Origin: Sanguibacter gelidistatuariae | Lineage (GTDB): Bacteria > Actinomycetota > Actinomycetes > Actinomycetales > Cellulomonadaceae | DNA length: 64,000 nt | Reading direction: 5' to 3' | Assembly: GCF_900096585.1 (NCBI RefSeq) | Contig: NZ_FMYH01000005.1 | Span: 186,001-250,000, forward strand | Shown here: positions 16,292 to 25,987 of the stretch, piece after piece | Numbering within the stretch: the stretch's first letter is position 1 | How the letters are laid out: each line of letters starts with the position of its first letter | Notes under the pieces: generated by a model | Database searches by the model: none | What the model was told of the DNA's origin: nothing | Seen by the model: only the letters and a program-made list of their open reading frames with translations | Position numbers and translations under genes: made by a program

Positions 16292-18175
16292 GTGACTCCT
16301 ATCCCTTCAGCGGCCAATCTCGCCCGCATTCAGCCCGCGGCCACTGCTCCGGAGCTGCTCCGCAACTTCTGCATCATCGCCCACATCGACCACGGCAAGT
16401 CCACCTTGGCCGACCGCATGCTCCAGCTGACCGGCGTCGTCGACCCGCGCGTCATGCGCGCGCAGTACCTCGACCGCATGGACATCGAGCGCGAGCGTGG
16501 CATCACCATCAAGTCCCAGGCCGTGCGCATGCCCTGGGAGGTCGACAACGCCGACGGCGTCCCCACCGGGTACGCGCTCAACATGATCGACACCCCCGGG
16601 CACGTCGACTTCACCTACGAGGTCTCCCGGTCCCTCGCGGCCTGTGAGGCCGCGGTGCTGCTGGTCGACGCCGCGCAGGGCATCGAGGCCCAGACGCTCG
16701 CCAACCTGTACCTCGCCATGGAGAACGACATGGCGATCGTCCCGGTCCTGAACAAGATCGACCTGCCGGCCGCCCAGCCGGAGAAGTACGCCGAGGAGCT
16801 CGCGAACCTGGTGGGCTGCGAGCCCGAGGAGATCCTCAAGATCTCCGGCAAGACGGGCGTGGGCGTGCCGGAGCTGCTGGACCGCATCGTGCTCAAGACA
16901 CCGCCGCCGACCGGGGACCCGAACGCCCCCGCCCGCGCGATGATCTTCGACTCGGTCTACGACACCTACCGCGGCGTGGTCACCTACGTCCGCGTGGTCG
17001 ACGGTCACCTCAGCCCGCGCGAGCGCATCGTCATGATGTCGACCCGGGCGACCCACGACCTCCTGGAGATCGGCGTCTCCTCACCCGAGCCCATCCCGAC
17101 CAAGGGGTTGGGCGTGGGCGAGGTGGGCTACCTCATCACCGGCGTCAAGGACGTCCGTCAGTCCAAGGTCGGTGACACGGTCACCAACGCGCACAAGCCT
17201 GCCGAGGAGGCCCTGGGCGGCTATTCCGACCCCAAGCCGATGGTGTTCTCGGGCCTGTACCCCGTCGACGGCTCGGACTACCCGATCCTGCGCGACGCCC
17301 TCGACCGGCTCAAGCTCAACGACGCGGCCCTCATCTACGAGCCCGAGACCTCCGTCGCCCTGGGCTTCGGCTTCCGCGTCGGGTACCTCGGCCTGCTGCA
17401 CCTGGAGATCGTCCGGGAGCGCCTTGAGCGCGAGTTCACCCTCGACCTCATCTCGACCGCGCCCAACGTCATCTACGAGGTGACGATGGAGGACAAGTCC
17501 ATCGTCACGGTGACCAACCCGAGCGAGTTCCCCGGCGGCAAGATCGGCGAGGTGCGTGAGCCGATCGTCAAGGCGACGATCATCGCCCCGGCCGAGTTCA
17601 TCGGCGCGGTCATGGAGCTGTGCCAGGGCCGGCGCGGCGAGCTGCAGGGTATGGATTATCTCTCGGCCGATCGGGTGGAGATGCGGTACATCCTGCCCCT
17701 GGCCGAGATCGTCTTCGACTTCTTCGACCAGCTCAAGTCGAAGACCCGTGGGTACGCCTCCCTCGACTACGACGTGATCGGTGAGCAGGCGGCCGATCTG
17801 GTCAAGGTCGACATCCTGCTGCAGGGCGAGCAGGTCGACGCGTTCAGTGCGATCGTGCACAAGGACAACGCCTACGCCTATGGCCTGTCGATGGTCGGCA
17901 AGCTCAAGAACCTCATCAACCGCCAGCAGTTCGAGGTGCCCATCCAGGCGGCCATCGGCGCCCGCGTGATCGCCCGCGAGACCATCCGCGCGATCCGCAA
18001 GGACGTGCTCGCGAAGTGCTACGGCGGTGACATCTCCCGCAAGCGCAAGCTGCTCGAGAAGCAGAAGGAAGGCAAGAAGCGCATGAAGACCATCGGGTCC
18101 GTCGAGGTCCCCAAGGAAGCGTTCATCGCCGCCCTGACGTCGGAGCAGACGGAGTCCAAAGACAAGAAGAAGTGA
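16292..18175 (+). CDS. lepA: Elongation factor 4 (LepA), ribosome back-translocase GTPase
   Basis: A 627-residue translational GTPase. G1 is [14 protein letters not shown], switch I contains [16 protein letters not shown]3 is DTPGHVDF and G4 is NKIDLPAA. The C-terminal domain specific to LepA ([11 protein letters not shown] start; [20 protein letters not shown] near the end) is complete. The GTG at 16292 is used: GGGAGAA or the -10-like GAGAAT lies just upstream and the family N-terminus follows after about 25 residues. The longer open frame upstream overlaps the divergent PemK-fold promoter and is not needed. hemW follows after 13 bases and may be co-transcribed. Confidence 0.97.
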   Translation: MTPIPSAANLARIQPAATAPELLRNFCIIAHIDHGKSTLADRMLQLTGVVDPRVMRAQYLDRMDIERERGITIKSQAVRMPWEVDNADGVPTGYALNMIDTPGHVDFTYEVSRSLAACEAAVLLVDAAQGIEAQTLANLYLAMENDMAIVPVLNKIDLPAAQPEKYAEELANLVGCEPEEILKISGKTGVGVPELLDRIVLKTPPPTGDPNAPARAMIFDSVYDTYRGVVTYVRVVDGHLSPRERIVMMSTRATHDLLEIGVSSPEPIPTKGLGVGEVGYLITGVKDVRQSKVGDTVTNAHKPAEEALGGYSDPKPMVFSGLYPVDGSDYPILRDALDRLKLNDAALIYEPETSVALGFGFRVGYLGLLHLEIVRERLEREFTLDLISTAPNVIYEVTMEDKSIVTVTNPSEFPGGKIGEVREPIVKATIIAPAEFIGAVMELCQGRRGELQGMDYLSADRVEMRYILPLAEIVFDFFDQLKSKTRGYASLDYDVIGEQAADLVKVDILLQGEQVDAFSAIVHKDNAYAYGLSMVGKLKNLINRQQFEVPIQAAIGARVIARETIRAIRKDVLAKCYGGDISRKRKLLEKQKEGKKRMKTIGSVEVPKEAFIAALTSEQTESKDKKK

Positions 18176-18188
18176 CAGGTACAGCGAC

Positions 18189-19445
18189 ATGAGCCCGGCA
18201 CTTCCCGAGGGCGACCCCGCCCCCGACGACGGCGCCCTCCCCGCGTGGGTGACCGCCGGAGCCGCAGACCGCGGCTTCGGCGTGTACCTGCACGTCCCGT
18301 TCTGCACGGTGCGCTGCGGATACTGCGACTTCAACACGTACACCGCGAGCGAGCTCGGGGGAGGGGCAAGCCAGTCCTCCTACGCCACGACCGCGCTGTC
18401 CGAGATCGCCTTCGCGGCCGACGTCATGGACCGCGCGGGCCTGCCGGCCCGTGAGGTGGCCACCGTCTTCGTCGGCGGCGGCACCCCGACTCTGCTCCCG
18501 GCGGGCGATCTCGCCAGGATGCTCGACGGCGTCCGTGCAGCCTGGGGGTTGGCCCCCGGCGCCGAGGTGACGACCGAGGCGAACCCCGACTCGGTCACCC
18601 CCGCGTCCCTGCAGGTGCTGGCCGACGCCGGGTTCACCCGGGTGTCCTTCGGGATGCAGTCCGCGGTGCCGTCCGTGCTCGCGACCCTCGAGCGCACCCA
18701 CGACCCTCGCCGGATCCCCGACGTCGTACGCTGGGCCCGCGAGGCCGGCCTCGAGGTGTCCCTCGACCTCATCTATGGCACTCCGGGGGAGAGTCTCGAC
18801 GACTGGCGGGTGAGCGTGGAGACCGCGCTCGCGACCGGCGTCGACCATGTCTCGGCCTACGCGCTCGTCGTCGAGCAGGGCACCAAGATGGCCGCCCAGG
18901 TGCGCCGGGGGGAGCTGGCGCTGCCGAGCGAGGATGACCAGGCGACCAAGTACGAGCTCGCCGACGACCTGCTCACCGCGGCCGGGCTCGAGTGGTACGA
19001 GGTGTCCAACTGGGCCCGCACGGTCGACGGCGCGCCGCGTGCGTGCCGTCACAATCTTGCCTACTGGCGTGGGGACGACTGGTGGGGCATCGGCCCCGGC
19101 GCCCACTCCTACATGGGCTCCGACGAGCCCGGGACCAGGGGCATCAGGTGGTGGAACGTCAAGCACCCGCTGCGCTACGCGAAGATGCTCGGCGAGGGCC
19201 ACAGCCCGGCCGCCGGACGTGAAGTTCTCGACGACGCCTCGGCCCAGCTCGAGCGCGTTATGCTCGGTCTGCGCCTGCGGGAGGGGCTGGATCTTTCGGT
19301 GCTCTCACCGCCTGCGCGGCAGCGGGTCGCGGTCCACGTGGCCAACGAGCTCCTCGACGGACGGTCCGCGCTCACCGGGCGGGCGGTGCTGACCCGCAAG
19401 GGCCGGCTCCTGGCAGACACAGTGGTACGCGACCTCACAGATTGA
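18189..19445 (+). CDS. hemW: HemW, radical SAM heme chaperone-type protein (HemN-like)
   Basis: A 418-residue radical SAM protein. The cluster motif is CTVRCGYCDFN (CxxxCxxC plus the extra residue pattern typical of HemW), in HVPFCTVRCGYC near residue 40. GGGTPTLL and EANPDSVTP follow, with the HemN C-terminal domain near the end. It is often annotated as oxygen-independent coproporphyrinogen III oxidase, but the sequence lacks the N-terminal features of true HemN, and the lepA-hemW position is typical for HemW, which is implicated in heme trafficking. The ATG at 18189 lies 13 bases after lepA. The next gene begins 2 bases after its stop. Confidence 0.92.
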   Translation: MSPALPEGDPAPDDGALPAWVTAGAADRGFGVYLHVPFCTVRCGYCDFNTYTASELGGGASQSSYATTALSEIAFAADVMDRAGLPAREVATVFVGGGTPTLLPAGDLARMLDGVRAAWGLAPGAEVTTEANPDSVTPASLQVLADAGFTRVSFGMQSAVPSVLATLERTHDPRRIPDVVRWAREAGLEVSLDLIYGTPGESLDDWRVSVETALATGVDHVSAYALVVEQGTKMAAQVRRGELALPSEDDQATKYELADDLLTAAGLEWYEVSNWARTVDGAPRACRHNLAYWRGDDWWGIGPGAHSYMGSDEPGTRGIRWWNVKHPLRYAKMLGEGHSPAAGREVLDDASAQLERVMLGLRLREGLDLSVLSPPARQRVAVHVANELLDGRSALTGRAVLTRKGRLLADTVVRDLTD

Positions 19446-19447
19446 CG

Positions 19448-21595
19448 ATGACTTCAGGCTCCTCCTCTCACCCCGCCGCAGCAGCGCGGCAGACCGCCCG
19501 ACCGGGCCTGGCCGTGACGACCGGCTCGGTCGGCACGGTCCGCAAGCCCTCGGTCCCACGAGCGGCAAGCTCACGCCCGCCGCGGATCCACGGACTCGAC
19601 TCGCTGCGTGCCCTCGCGGTCCTGGCGGTCGTGACCTACCACCTGGCGCCGGGCCTGCTGCCTGGCGGGTTCGTCGGGGTGGACGTCTTCTTCGTGCTCA
19701 GCGGCTTCCTCATCACGACCCTGCTGGTCCGCGAGCGGGTGCAGACCGGGCGGGTGTCGCTGCGACGCTTCTGGACCCGGCGGGCTCGCCGGCTGCTGCC
19801 GGCGATGGTCACGGTCGTCGTTGCCTGCACGGCGACCGCCGGGCTGCTCGGCGGCGACGTGCTCGTGGGGATCCGCTCGCAGGTCATGGGCGCGCTGACG
19901 TTCGCGAGCAACTGGGTGTACATCGCCCAGGGCGCCTCCTACTCGAGCGACCTCAGCCCACAGCTCTTTGCGAATTTCTGGTCCTTGGCGGTCGAGGAGC
20001 AGTTCTATCTGTTCTGGCCACTGGTCCTGCTCGCCGTGTTCACGATCCGCCGGTCCCGCACCGCGGGCCTCGTGGTCACCGGCACCTTCGCGGTCGCCTC
20101 GGCCGTCTGGATGGCCGTCCGCTACGACCCGCTCTTCGATCCGTCCCGGGTGTACTTCGGCACAGACACCCACCTGTTCGGGCTCATGGCCGGGGCGTTC
20201 TTCGCGCTGTGGTTCGCCCCGCGCAGCCCGCTCGTGCGGGACGTCGCCGGGGCGGCGGAAGTGCTCGACGATGCCCCGCGCGCCGAGCGCACGGGGGCGC
20301 GCTGGACCGCGCCCCTGGCTCGCCTGTTCGCCGTTCCTGCCCGACGCCGGGGCGCCCGGCTCGCGCTCGGCGCGGCGAGCGCGGTCGGCCTGGTGTGGCT
20401 GTCTTTCACGCTGTCGGTCGACGCGCCGTCCGCCTACCGGGGAGGTCTCGTCCTCGCGTCGCTCTTCACGGTCGGCCTGATCGCTTTCGTCGTGCGCAGC
20501 CAGCCTCTCACGCGTCGGTGCGAAGTCGCGCCGCTCCGGTGGGTCGGCGTGCGGTCCTATGGGCTGTACCTGTGGCACTGGCCGCTGCTTGTGCTCGTCT
20601 CCCAGGTCATGGGAGCAGACCACCCCGGGCACGGTTCGCCGTGGCTCGTCGTCGCCGTGACGCTCGCCCTGACCGTGGCGGCCGCCTGGGCGTCGTACCG
20701 GTTCATCGAGCGTCCGGTGATGGTCCGGGGGATCGGAACGCTGCTCCGTACGGCCTGGGACCGGGTCCGTCGGATGGCCCTCGTCGCATGGGCCGAACGC
20801 CGGTCCCCGGCCCGCACCGCACGGGGCAGGGTGCGCCTCGCCGTGGCCATCGCCGGGACCCTGCTCGTGGTCTCCTCGGTCACGGCCGCCTTCGTGCGGG
20901 CACCCGAGGTCTCCGAGCTCGAGGCAGAGATCGAGCGGGGAGCCCAGGCCGCCGCGGACGGTCAGACGAGCGCCCCGGTCACCGTGCCGACAGCGCCTGC
21001 CGCCGATCCGACTGTGCCCACCGGCGCCACTCCTGACGCGCCGCCCAGCGCGCCGGCCGTGACCGAACCCGCACCCCCGACGGCGGGCGTCGCGGCCGCA
21101 CCCGCGGGGGACCAGGTCACCGTGATCGGTGACTCGGTAACGCTCATCAGTGCAGCCTCCCTCCAGGCTGCGCTGCCTGGGGTCTACATCGACGCCGAGG
21201 TGTCCCGGCAGATGTCCACGGCGCCAGAGGTGGCTGCCGCCTTGAGCGCAGGAGGCGCGCTGCGGCCCTACGTCGTCCTGTCGCTGGGGACCAACAGCAC
21301 GGTCAACGAGCGGGTCATGGACGCCGCGATCGCCGCGATCGGCCCCGACCGCACGATCGTGCTGGTCACCGGATACGGGGACCGCCCGTGGATCGGTCCG
21401 ACCAACGACCAGATGCGCTCTGCCGCGGCGCGGTTCCCCAACGTGGTCGTGGCGGACTGGCAGACGACTATCGCCGCCCACCCGGAGAGTCTCGGCAAGG
21501 ACGGCGTGCACCCGCAGGCCTCGGGACAGGAGCTCTACGCCCAGATGCTGGTGGCCGGTCTCGCCCAGGCGCAGGCGCACCGCTCCGGGCAGTAG
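19448..21595 (+). CDS. OatA-like membrane acyltransferase with C-terminal SGNH domain
   Basis: A 715-residue protein. The N-terminal half is an acyltransferase-3 domain with about ten membrane spans (IHGLDSLRALAVLAVVTYHL, then GVDVFFVLSGFLITTLL, and FWSLAVEEQFYLFWPLVLL). After a Pro/Thr/Ala-rich linker comes an extracellular SGNH hydrolase-like domain: VIGDSVT near residue 560, SLGTNST, and DGVHP near residue 685, giving the Ser and the Asp-His pair. This is the architecture of OatA peptidoglycan O-acetyltransferases, which confer lysozyme resistance; other surface-sugar acyltransferases share it, so the acceptor is uncertain. The ATG at 19448 is nearly fused to the hemW stop. It interrupts the usual hemW-DUF3097 neighbourhood. 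Confidence 0.85.
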   Translation: MTSGSSSHPAAAARQTARPGLAVTTGSVGTVRKPSVPRAASSRPPRIHGLDSLRALAVLAVVTYHLAPGLLPGGFVGVDVFFVLSGFLITTLLVRERVQTGRVSLRRFWTRRARRLLPAMVTVVVACTATAGLLGGDVLVGIRSQVMGALTFASNWVYIAQGASYSSDLSPQLFANFWSLAVEEQFYLFWPLVLLAVFTIRRSRTAGLVVTGTFAVASAVWMAVRYDPLFDPSRVYFGTDTHLFGLMAGAFFALWFAPRSPLVRDVAGAAEVLDDAPRAERTGARWTAPLARLFAVPARRRGARLALGAASAVGLVWLSFTLSVDAPSAYRGGLVLASLFTVGLIAFVVRSQPLTRRCEVAPLRWVGVRSYGLYLWHWPLLVLVSQVMGADHPGHGSPWLVVAVTLALTVAAAWASYRFIERPVMVRGIGTLLRTAWDRVRRMALVAWAERRSPARTARGRVRLAVAIAGTLLVVSSVTAAFVRAPEVSELEAEIERGAQAAADGQTSAPVTVPTAPAADPTVPTGATPDAPPSAPAVTEPAPPTAGVAAAPAGDQVTVIGDSVTLISAASLQAALPGVYIDAEVSRQMSTAPEVAAALSAGGALRPYVVLSLGTNSTVNERVMDAAIAAIGPDRTIVLVTGYGDRPWIGPTNDQMRSAAARFPNVVVADWQTTIAAHPESLGKDGVHPQASGQELYAQMLVAGLAQAQAHRSGQ

Positions 21596-21728
21596 CGGAG
21601 CGCCCGGTTGCCACGGAGCGCCGGGCCGCTGCGGGGTGGGTTGCCGTCTGGGGAGCGCCCGCGCGTCTGAGGTGTAACGATGCTTGTGAGCGCGATTGCG
21701 CGGATCCGTCGGACGACTTGGAGACGCC

Positions 21729-22745
21729 ATGAGTGAGAACCACCCCGAGGAGCCAGACCGACCGACCCCGTCGGATCCCCAGGTACCCGCACCACCGCCG
21801 GCCCAGCCGCCGTTCCAGCCGCCCGCCCAGCCGCCGGTTCAGCCGCCCGTTCAACCGCCGGGTGCGCCGCCTGCTGGCGGCTACCCACCACCTGGTGCCC
21901 CGCCCACGCCCGGTGGCTACCCGCCACCCGCCCAGCCCAACCAGCAGCCCAACCAGCAGCCCTACGCCCAACCCGGGTATCCGCCGCCCGCTCAGCCCCA
22001 ACAGCCGTACCAGCAGCCCTACGCGCAGGCCGGCTACCCGCCGCCTCCGGCCGCCTACGGACCCGGGGCAGCCATGAACCAGGTCCCGGTCGGTGAGGCA
22101 TTCACCTACGGCTGGAACAAGTTCACCCAGAACGTCGGCGTCATCCTGCTCGCGGCCCTCACCTACATCGCGATCTTCACGGTCGTCACGATCATCTTCT
22201 TCACGATCCTCGTCGGCACGGCGGCAGCAACCACGGACGCCTACGGGAACATCAGCGGCGGTGGGGCCGTCGGCTTCGGCTTCGGCATGATCGTGTTCAT
22301 CATCATCGCGGTCGTCCTCGCCTCCCTCGTCCAGGCGGGGATCATCCGGGGCTCGCTCATCGCCACCCAGGGGCGCCCGCTCGTCTACCAGGACTTCTTC
22401 AGGTTCGCGAATGTCGGAACCGTGATCCTCACGGCGTTGCTCGTGGGCCTGGCGACCGCGATCTTGTCGATCACCTTCATCGGCGGGATCGTCTTCGCGT
22501 TCTTCGCGCAGTTCGCCCTGTTCTTCGTGATCGACAAGCAGCTCGGAGCGATCGACTCGATCACGGCCAGCTTCCGGCTGGTCTACGCCAATCTCGCGAC
22601 CGCCGTGCTGCTGTTCATCGGCGTGTACATCGCGGAGTTCATCGGCAGCCTGCTGTTCGGGGTCGGCCTGCTCATCGCGATACCGGTGGCCATGATCGCC
22701 TCCGCCTACGTCTACCGCCGCCTCATCGGCGAGCACCCGGTCTAA
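21729..22745 (+). CDS. Proline/glutamine-rich membrane protein of unknown function
   Basis: A 338-residue protein not recognised at family level. About 115 N-terminal residues are a Pro/Gln/Tyr repeat tract (units like [20 protein letters not shown]). After [19 protein letters not shown] come four to six hydrophobic spans with amphipathic loops, ending in a short [11 protein letters not shown] tail. The layout resembles actinobacterial membrane proteins of the YciC/DUF975 type, in which a cytoplasmic P/Q-rich tail precedes a helical bundle. A good ribosome site (TTGGAGACGCC) precedes the ATG at 21729; 133 bases separate it from the acyltransferase gene. It is convergent with the DUF3097 gene, with only a weak hairpin between them. 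Confidence 0.7.
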   Translation: MSENHPEEPDRPTPSDPQVPAPPPAQPPFQPPAQPPVQPPVQPPGAPPAGGYPPPGAPPTPGGYPPPAQPNQQPNQQPYAQPGYPPPAQPQQPYQQPYAQAGYPPPPAAYGPGAAMNQVPVGEAFTYGWNKFTQNVGVILLAALTYIAIFTVVTIIFFTILVGTAAATTDAYGNISGGGAVGFGFGMIVFIIIAVVLASLVQAGIIRGSLIATQGRPLVYQDFFRFANVGTVILTALLVGLATAILSITFIGGIVFAFFAQFALFFVIDKQLGAIDSITASFRLVYANLATAVLLFIGVYIAEFIGSLLFGVGLLIAIPVAMIASAYVYRRLIGEHPV

Positions 22746-22768
22746 GCCGCTCGCCTCAGCCGCTGCCT

Positions 22769-23626
22769 TCAGCCAGCGGTCGTGAAGTCGATGAGCTCCT
22801 CGACCCGGGAGAGCAGCGACGGCTCGAGGTCCGCGTAGGACCGCACCGTGCCGAGGATCTTCTTCCACCCCATGGCGACGTCGGTCTGGTTCTGCGCGGG
22901 CCAGCCGAGCTCGCGCAGGATCCCGTACTTCCACTCCGTGCACCGCTCGATCACGGGCCACTTCTCCAGGCCGATCCGCGCGGGGCGGACGGCCTGCCAG
23001 ACGTCGATGTACGGGTGTCCCAGGACGAGGACGTTCCCGCCGGGGAACTGTCGCAGCACGTCGTCGGTGATCCGCTGCTCCTTGCTGCCGCGGACGAGGT
23101 GGTCGACGAGCACCCCTACCCGCCGACCGGGCGACGGCTTGAACTCCGCGAGGGCCGCGGCGAGGTTGTCCACGCCGTCGAGCAGCTCGACCACGACGCC
23201 CTCGACGCGCAGGTCATCGCCCCACACGCGCTCGACGAGCTCGGCGTCGTGGCGTCCCTCGACCCAGATCCGGCTGCCACGGGCCACCCGGGCCCTCGCG
23301 TCGGCCACCGACCGGGACCCGCTCGCGGTGCGAGCCGGCGCCTGAGGCGCCCGCGCCGCGACCGGTGGGGTGAGCTCGACCGGGGCGCCGTCGATCCAGA
23401 ACCCGGGGCCGAGCGGGAAGGTGCGCGTGCGCCCTGCCCGGTCCTCGAGCACGACGACGTGCATCCCACCCGACTTCTCGGTACGGACGACCGCGCCGAC
23501 CCACCCGGACGTGACCTCCTCCACCACGAGCCCGCGATCGGCGGGAACCGGCTTGGAGACGGGCCGCCGGGAGGCCGGGTGGGGACCGGAGGACAGGACG
23601 TCGGAGGAGTATCGATCAGCGCTCAC
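22769..23626 (-). CDS. DUF3097 family protein with Toprim-like motif
   Basis: A 285-residue actinobacterial protein of unknown function, recognised as DUF3097 by the segments [20 protein letters not shown] and [18 protein letters not shown] and by its position before hrcA. The N-terminal 90 residues look like a small beta-barrel ([20 protein letters not shown]). The segment [10 protein letters not shown] followed by [14 protein letters not shown] resembles the Glu and Asp motifs of Toprim domains, which would suggest nucleic-acid or nucleotide chemistry; this is my inference. The GTG at 23626 lies six bases after TAGCCT on the minus strand, pointing to a leaderless mRNA divergent from hrcA. 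Confidence 0.85.
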   Translation of the reverse strand: MSADRYSSDVLSSGPHPASRRPVSKPVPADRGLVVEEVTSGWVGAVVRTEKSGGMHVVVLEDRAGRTRTFPLGPGFWIDGAPVELTPPVAARAPQAPARTASGSRSVADARARVARGSRIWVEGRHDAELVERVWGDDLRVEGVVVELLDGVDNLAAALAEFKPSPGRRVGVLVDHLVRGSKEQRITDDVLRQFPGGNVLVLGHPYIDVWQAVRPARIGLEKWPVIERCTEWKYGILRELGWPAQNQTDVAMGWKKILGTVRSYADLEPSLLSRVEELIDFTTAG

Positions 23627-23632
23627 CGCGCA

Positions 23633-23638
23633 AGGCTA
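23633..23638 (-). promoter_or_regulatory. -10-like TAGCCT six bases before the DUF3097 gene GTG
   Basis: Minus strand: TAGCCT, TGCGCG, GTG. There is no ribosome binding site. The hexamer and spacing are the same as at the HIT gene (26797). Confidence 0.55.
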
Positions 23639-23684
23639 GCCCGCCGGGAATTGCCGGCCGTGGAACCGCCGGCGGGGTGTCGCG

Positions 23685-23690
23685 TAGAAT
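23685..23690 (+). promoter_or_regulatory. -10 element TAGAAT of hrcA
   Basis: TAGAAT directly abuts and overlaps by one base the CIRCE operator, so bound HrcA would block it. Transcription would begin near 23697, inside CIRCE, giving a leader of about 40 bases. A matching -35 is not evident. Confidence 0.5.
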
Positions 23691-23716
23691 TAGCACTCAC
23701 CTACTTCGAGTGCTAC
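23690..23716 (+). promoter_or_regulatory. CIRCE operator (HrcA binding site)
   Basis: TTAGCACTC, nine bases, GAGTGCTAC: the classic CIRCE inverted repeat (TTAGCACTC-N9-GAGTGCTAA) with only the last base changed. It lies 22-48 bases before the hrcA ATG, implying autoregulation of hrcA and co-regulation of dnaJ downstream. Confidence 0.95.
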
Positions 23717-23737
23717 GTCCGGGCGGGAGGAACTCAC

Positions 23738-24763
23738 ATGGCGTCGAGCGACGACCGCAGGCTGGATGTGCTCCGCGCCATCGTCGAGGACTACGTCCAC
23801 ACGCGCGAGCCGGTGGGCTCCAAGGTGCTCGCCGAGAGGCACGGGCTGGGCGTCTCACCCGCCACGATCCGCAACGACATGGCGGTCCTGGAAGAAGGCG
23901 GCTACATCGCCCAGCCGCACACCTCGGCCGGCCGGGTGCCGACCGACAAGGGCTACCGGATGTTCGTCGACCGCCTCGCCCAGGTCAAGGCGGTCTCCCC
24001 GGCGGAGAAGAACGCGATCGAGACCTTCCTCGCGGGCGCGGTCGACCTGGACGACGTCATGTCCCGCGCGGGACGGCTGCTCGCCCAGCTGACCGGGCAG
24101 GTCGCCGTCGTGCAGTACCCCTCGCTGCGCCGGTCCGGGCTGCGTCACCTCGAGCTCGTCGTGCTGGGCGACCGCCGGCTGCTCGTGGTCATCATCACCG
24201 ACACCGGCCGGGTCGAGCAGCGGACCATCGAGGTGGACTCCCCGCCCGACGAGCAGACCCTGCTCGAGCTGCGGACCCGGTTCAACGTCGCCGCGGCCGG
24301 CCGCCGCCTGCCGGAGCTGCGCGCGGCGCTCGAGGATCTCACTGAGGCCTTCCGACCCGGCGACCGGCCCATGGTGGCCCGGATCGCGGAGGTCGTCACC
24401 GACACGCTCTCCCAGGAGAGCGAGGAGCGGATCGTGCTCGCCGGGACGGCGAACCTCGCCCAGGCGAACATGCGGTTCGAGCACGCGCTGCGGCCGGTCC
24501 TGGAGGCGCTCGAGGAGCAGGTAGTGCTGCTCAACCTGCTCACCGAGATGGTCGAAGACTCCGCCGGAGTCACGGTACGGATCGGCCACGAGACCCAGCT
24601 CAGCGGGCTCTTCGAGACCTCGATCGTGACGACCGGCTACGGCGGAGGCGGTGACGCCGTCGCCACGATCGGCTCGATCGGACCCACCCGGATGGACTAC
24701 CCGGCCACGATGGCGGCCGTCCGGGCCGTCGCCCGGTACCTCTCCAGGATCCTCAGCACGTGA
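23738..24763 (+). CDS. hrcA: Heat-inducible transcription repressor HrcA
   Basis: A 341-residue repressor of class I heat-shock genes that binds CIRCE and is folded by GroEL. The N-terminal winged helix is clear ([38 protein letters not shown], then [16 protein letters not shown]). The GAF-like effector domain and the C-terminal segment ([17 protein letters not shown]) are complete. The ATG at 23738 has an excellent ribosome site (GGGAGGAACTCAC) and lies just after CIRCE; an upstream open frame is antisense to the DUF3097 gene and is disregarded. dnaJ follows 111 bases downstream, probably in the same heat-shock unit. Confidence 0.98.
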   Translation: MASSDDRRLDVLRAIVEDYVHTREPVGSKVLAERHGLGVSPATIRNDMAVLEEGGYIAQPHTSAGRVPTDKGYRMFVDRLAQVKAVSPAEKNAIETFLAGAVDLDDVMSRAGRLLAQLTGQVAVVQYPSLRRSGLRHLELVVLGDRRLLVVIITDTGRVEQRTIEVDSPPDEQTLLELRTRFNVAAAGRRLPELRAALEDLTEAFRPGDRPMVARIAEVVTDTLSQESEERIVLAGTANLAQANMRFEHALRPVLEALEEQVVLLNLLTEMVEDSAGVTVRIGHETQLSGLFETSIVTTGYGGGGDAVATIGSIGPTRMDYPATMAAVRAVARYLSRILST

Positions 24764-24874
24764 GATGCCAGCGGATGGAATCACTGAGGGCCCCGGCGGC
24801 GTTGTCGCACGTGACCTGACCGAGCTCGACCTGACCCGAGAATCCCCTAAACCCCGATCGGCAGAGAGTATTCA

Positions 24875-25987
24875 GTGAGCGACTACTACGACGTGCTTGG
24901 TGTAGCCAAGGACGCAAGCCAGGAACAGATCAAGAAGGCTTATCGCAAGCTTGCGCGTGAGTTCCACCCCGACGTCGCCGGCCCCGGCGCGGAGGACAAG
25001 TTCAAGGACGTGGGCCGCGCCTACGAGGTGCTCTCCAACGCGGAGAAGCGCCGCTCCTACGACATGGGCAACGATCCTTCCGCCCCCGGTGGCGGGATGG
25101 GCGGAGGCTTCGGCTTCCAGGACATCTTCGAGACGTTCTTCGGCGGCGGGCAGGCCCAGCGTGGCCCGATCCCGCGCGCGCGCCGCGGCCAGGATGCCTT
25201 GATCCGCCTCGACATCGACCTCGCCGACGCCGCCTTCGGGGTGCGCCGCGAGATCCAGGTCGACACCGCGGTCGTCTGCGGGACCTGCTCGGGTTCGTGC
25301 TGCCGTCCGGGCACCTCACCCCGTACCTGCGACGTCTGCAACGGCCGCGGGACCGTGCAGAAGGTCGCCCGCTCCTTCCTCGGTCAGGTCATGACGACCG
25401 CGCCCTGCGCTGCCTGCCAGGGCTTCGGTACCACGATCCCCGAGCCGTGCGCCGAGTGCGCCGGCGAGGGCCGCGTCCGCAGCCGCCGCACGGTCGTGGT
25501 CGAGGTGCCCGCAGGCGTGGAGACGGGCAACCGGATCAAGCTCACCTCCCAGGGTGAGGTCGGACCAGCCGGCGGACCGGCTGGTGACCTCTACTTCGAG
25601 ATCCGTGAGCGCAAGCACGAGATGTTCCTGCGCCGCGGGGACGACCTGCACGCCACGCTCGAGGTCCCCATGACCGCGGCCGCCCTCGGCACAGTCATCG
25701 AGCTCGAGACCCTCGACGGTCTCGAGTCCGTCGACCTGCGCCCCGGCACCCAGCCCGGGCAGATCATCACGCTCAAGGGGCTGGGCATCGGACACCTGCA
25801 CGTGGGCGGACGCGGTGATCTCAACGTCCACGTCGAGATCCAGATCCCCACCGCGCTCTCGGAGGAGCAGTCCGACCTGCTCCGTCAGCTCTCGGTGCTG
25901 CGCGGGGAGGAACGCCCCGAGGGCCGTGTCTCCGCGGCGCACCCCGGCGTCTTCACCCGCCTGCGCGACAAGCTCTCGGGCCGCTAG
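24875..25987 (+). CDS. dnaJ: Chaperone DnaJ (DnaJ2 type)
   Basis: A 370-residue co-chaperone that stimulates DnaK ATPase. The J domain is [20 protein letters not shown] with HPD retained (REFHPDVAG). A Gly/Phe-rich linker, four zinc-binding motifs and the C-terminal substrate domains follow. Zinc motif 1 reads CGTCSGSC, where the usual last glycine of CxxCxGxG is cysteine and another cysteine follows (CCRPGTSP); the other three ([24 protein letters not shown]) are normal. The GTG at 24875 is the only sensible start. hrcA-dnaJ linkage is the usual actinobacterial layout for the second dnaJ gene, separate from dnaK. rsmE overlaps its stop by one base. Confidence 0.96.
   Translation: MSDYYDVLGVAKDASQEQIKKAYRKLAREFHPDVAGPGAEDKFKDVGRAYEVLSNAEKRRSYDMGNDPSAPGGGMGGGFGFQDIFETFFGGGQAQRGPIPRARRGQDALIRLDIDLADAAFGVRREIQVDTAVVCGTCSGSCCRPGTSPRTCDVCNGRGTVQKVARSFLGQVMTTAPCAACQGFGTTIPEPCAECAGEGRVRSRRTVVVEVPAGVETGNRIKLTSQGEVGPAGGPAGDLYFEIRERKHEMFLRRGDDLHATLEVPMTAAALGTVIELETLDGLESVDLRPGTQPGQIITLKGLGIGHLHVGGRGDLNVHVEIQIPTALSEEQSDLLRQLSVLRGEERPEGRVSAAHPGVFTRLRDKLSGR

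Noticed and set aside
19571-21730. Open frame of about 719 codons on the minus strand opposite the acyltransferase gene
   Set aside because: Low-complexity Arg/Gly/Pro product with no domain; the + strand has clear acyltransferase and SGNH motifs.
22760-22779. Hairpin CCGCTG/CAGCGG between the P/Q-rich membrane gene and DUF3097
   Set aside because: Only six pairs, and it overlaps the DUF3097 stop; too weak to call a terminator.
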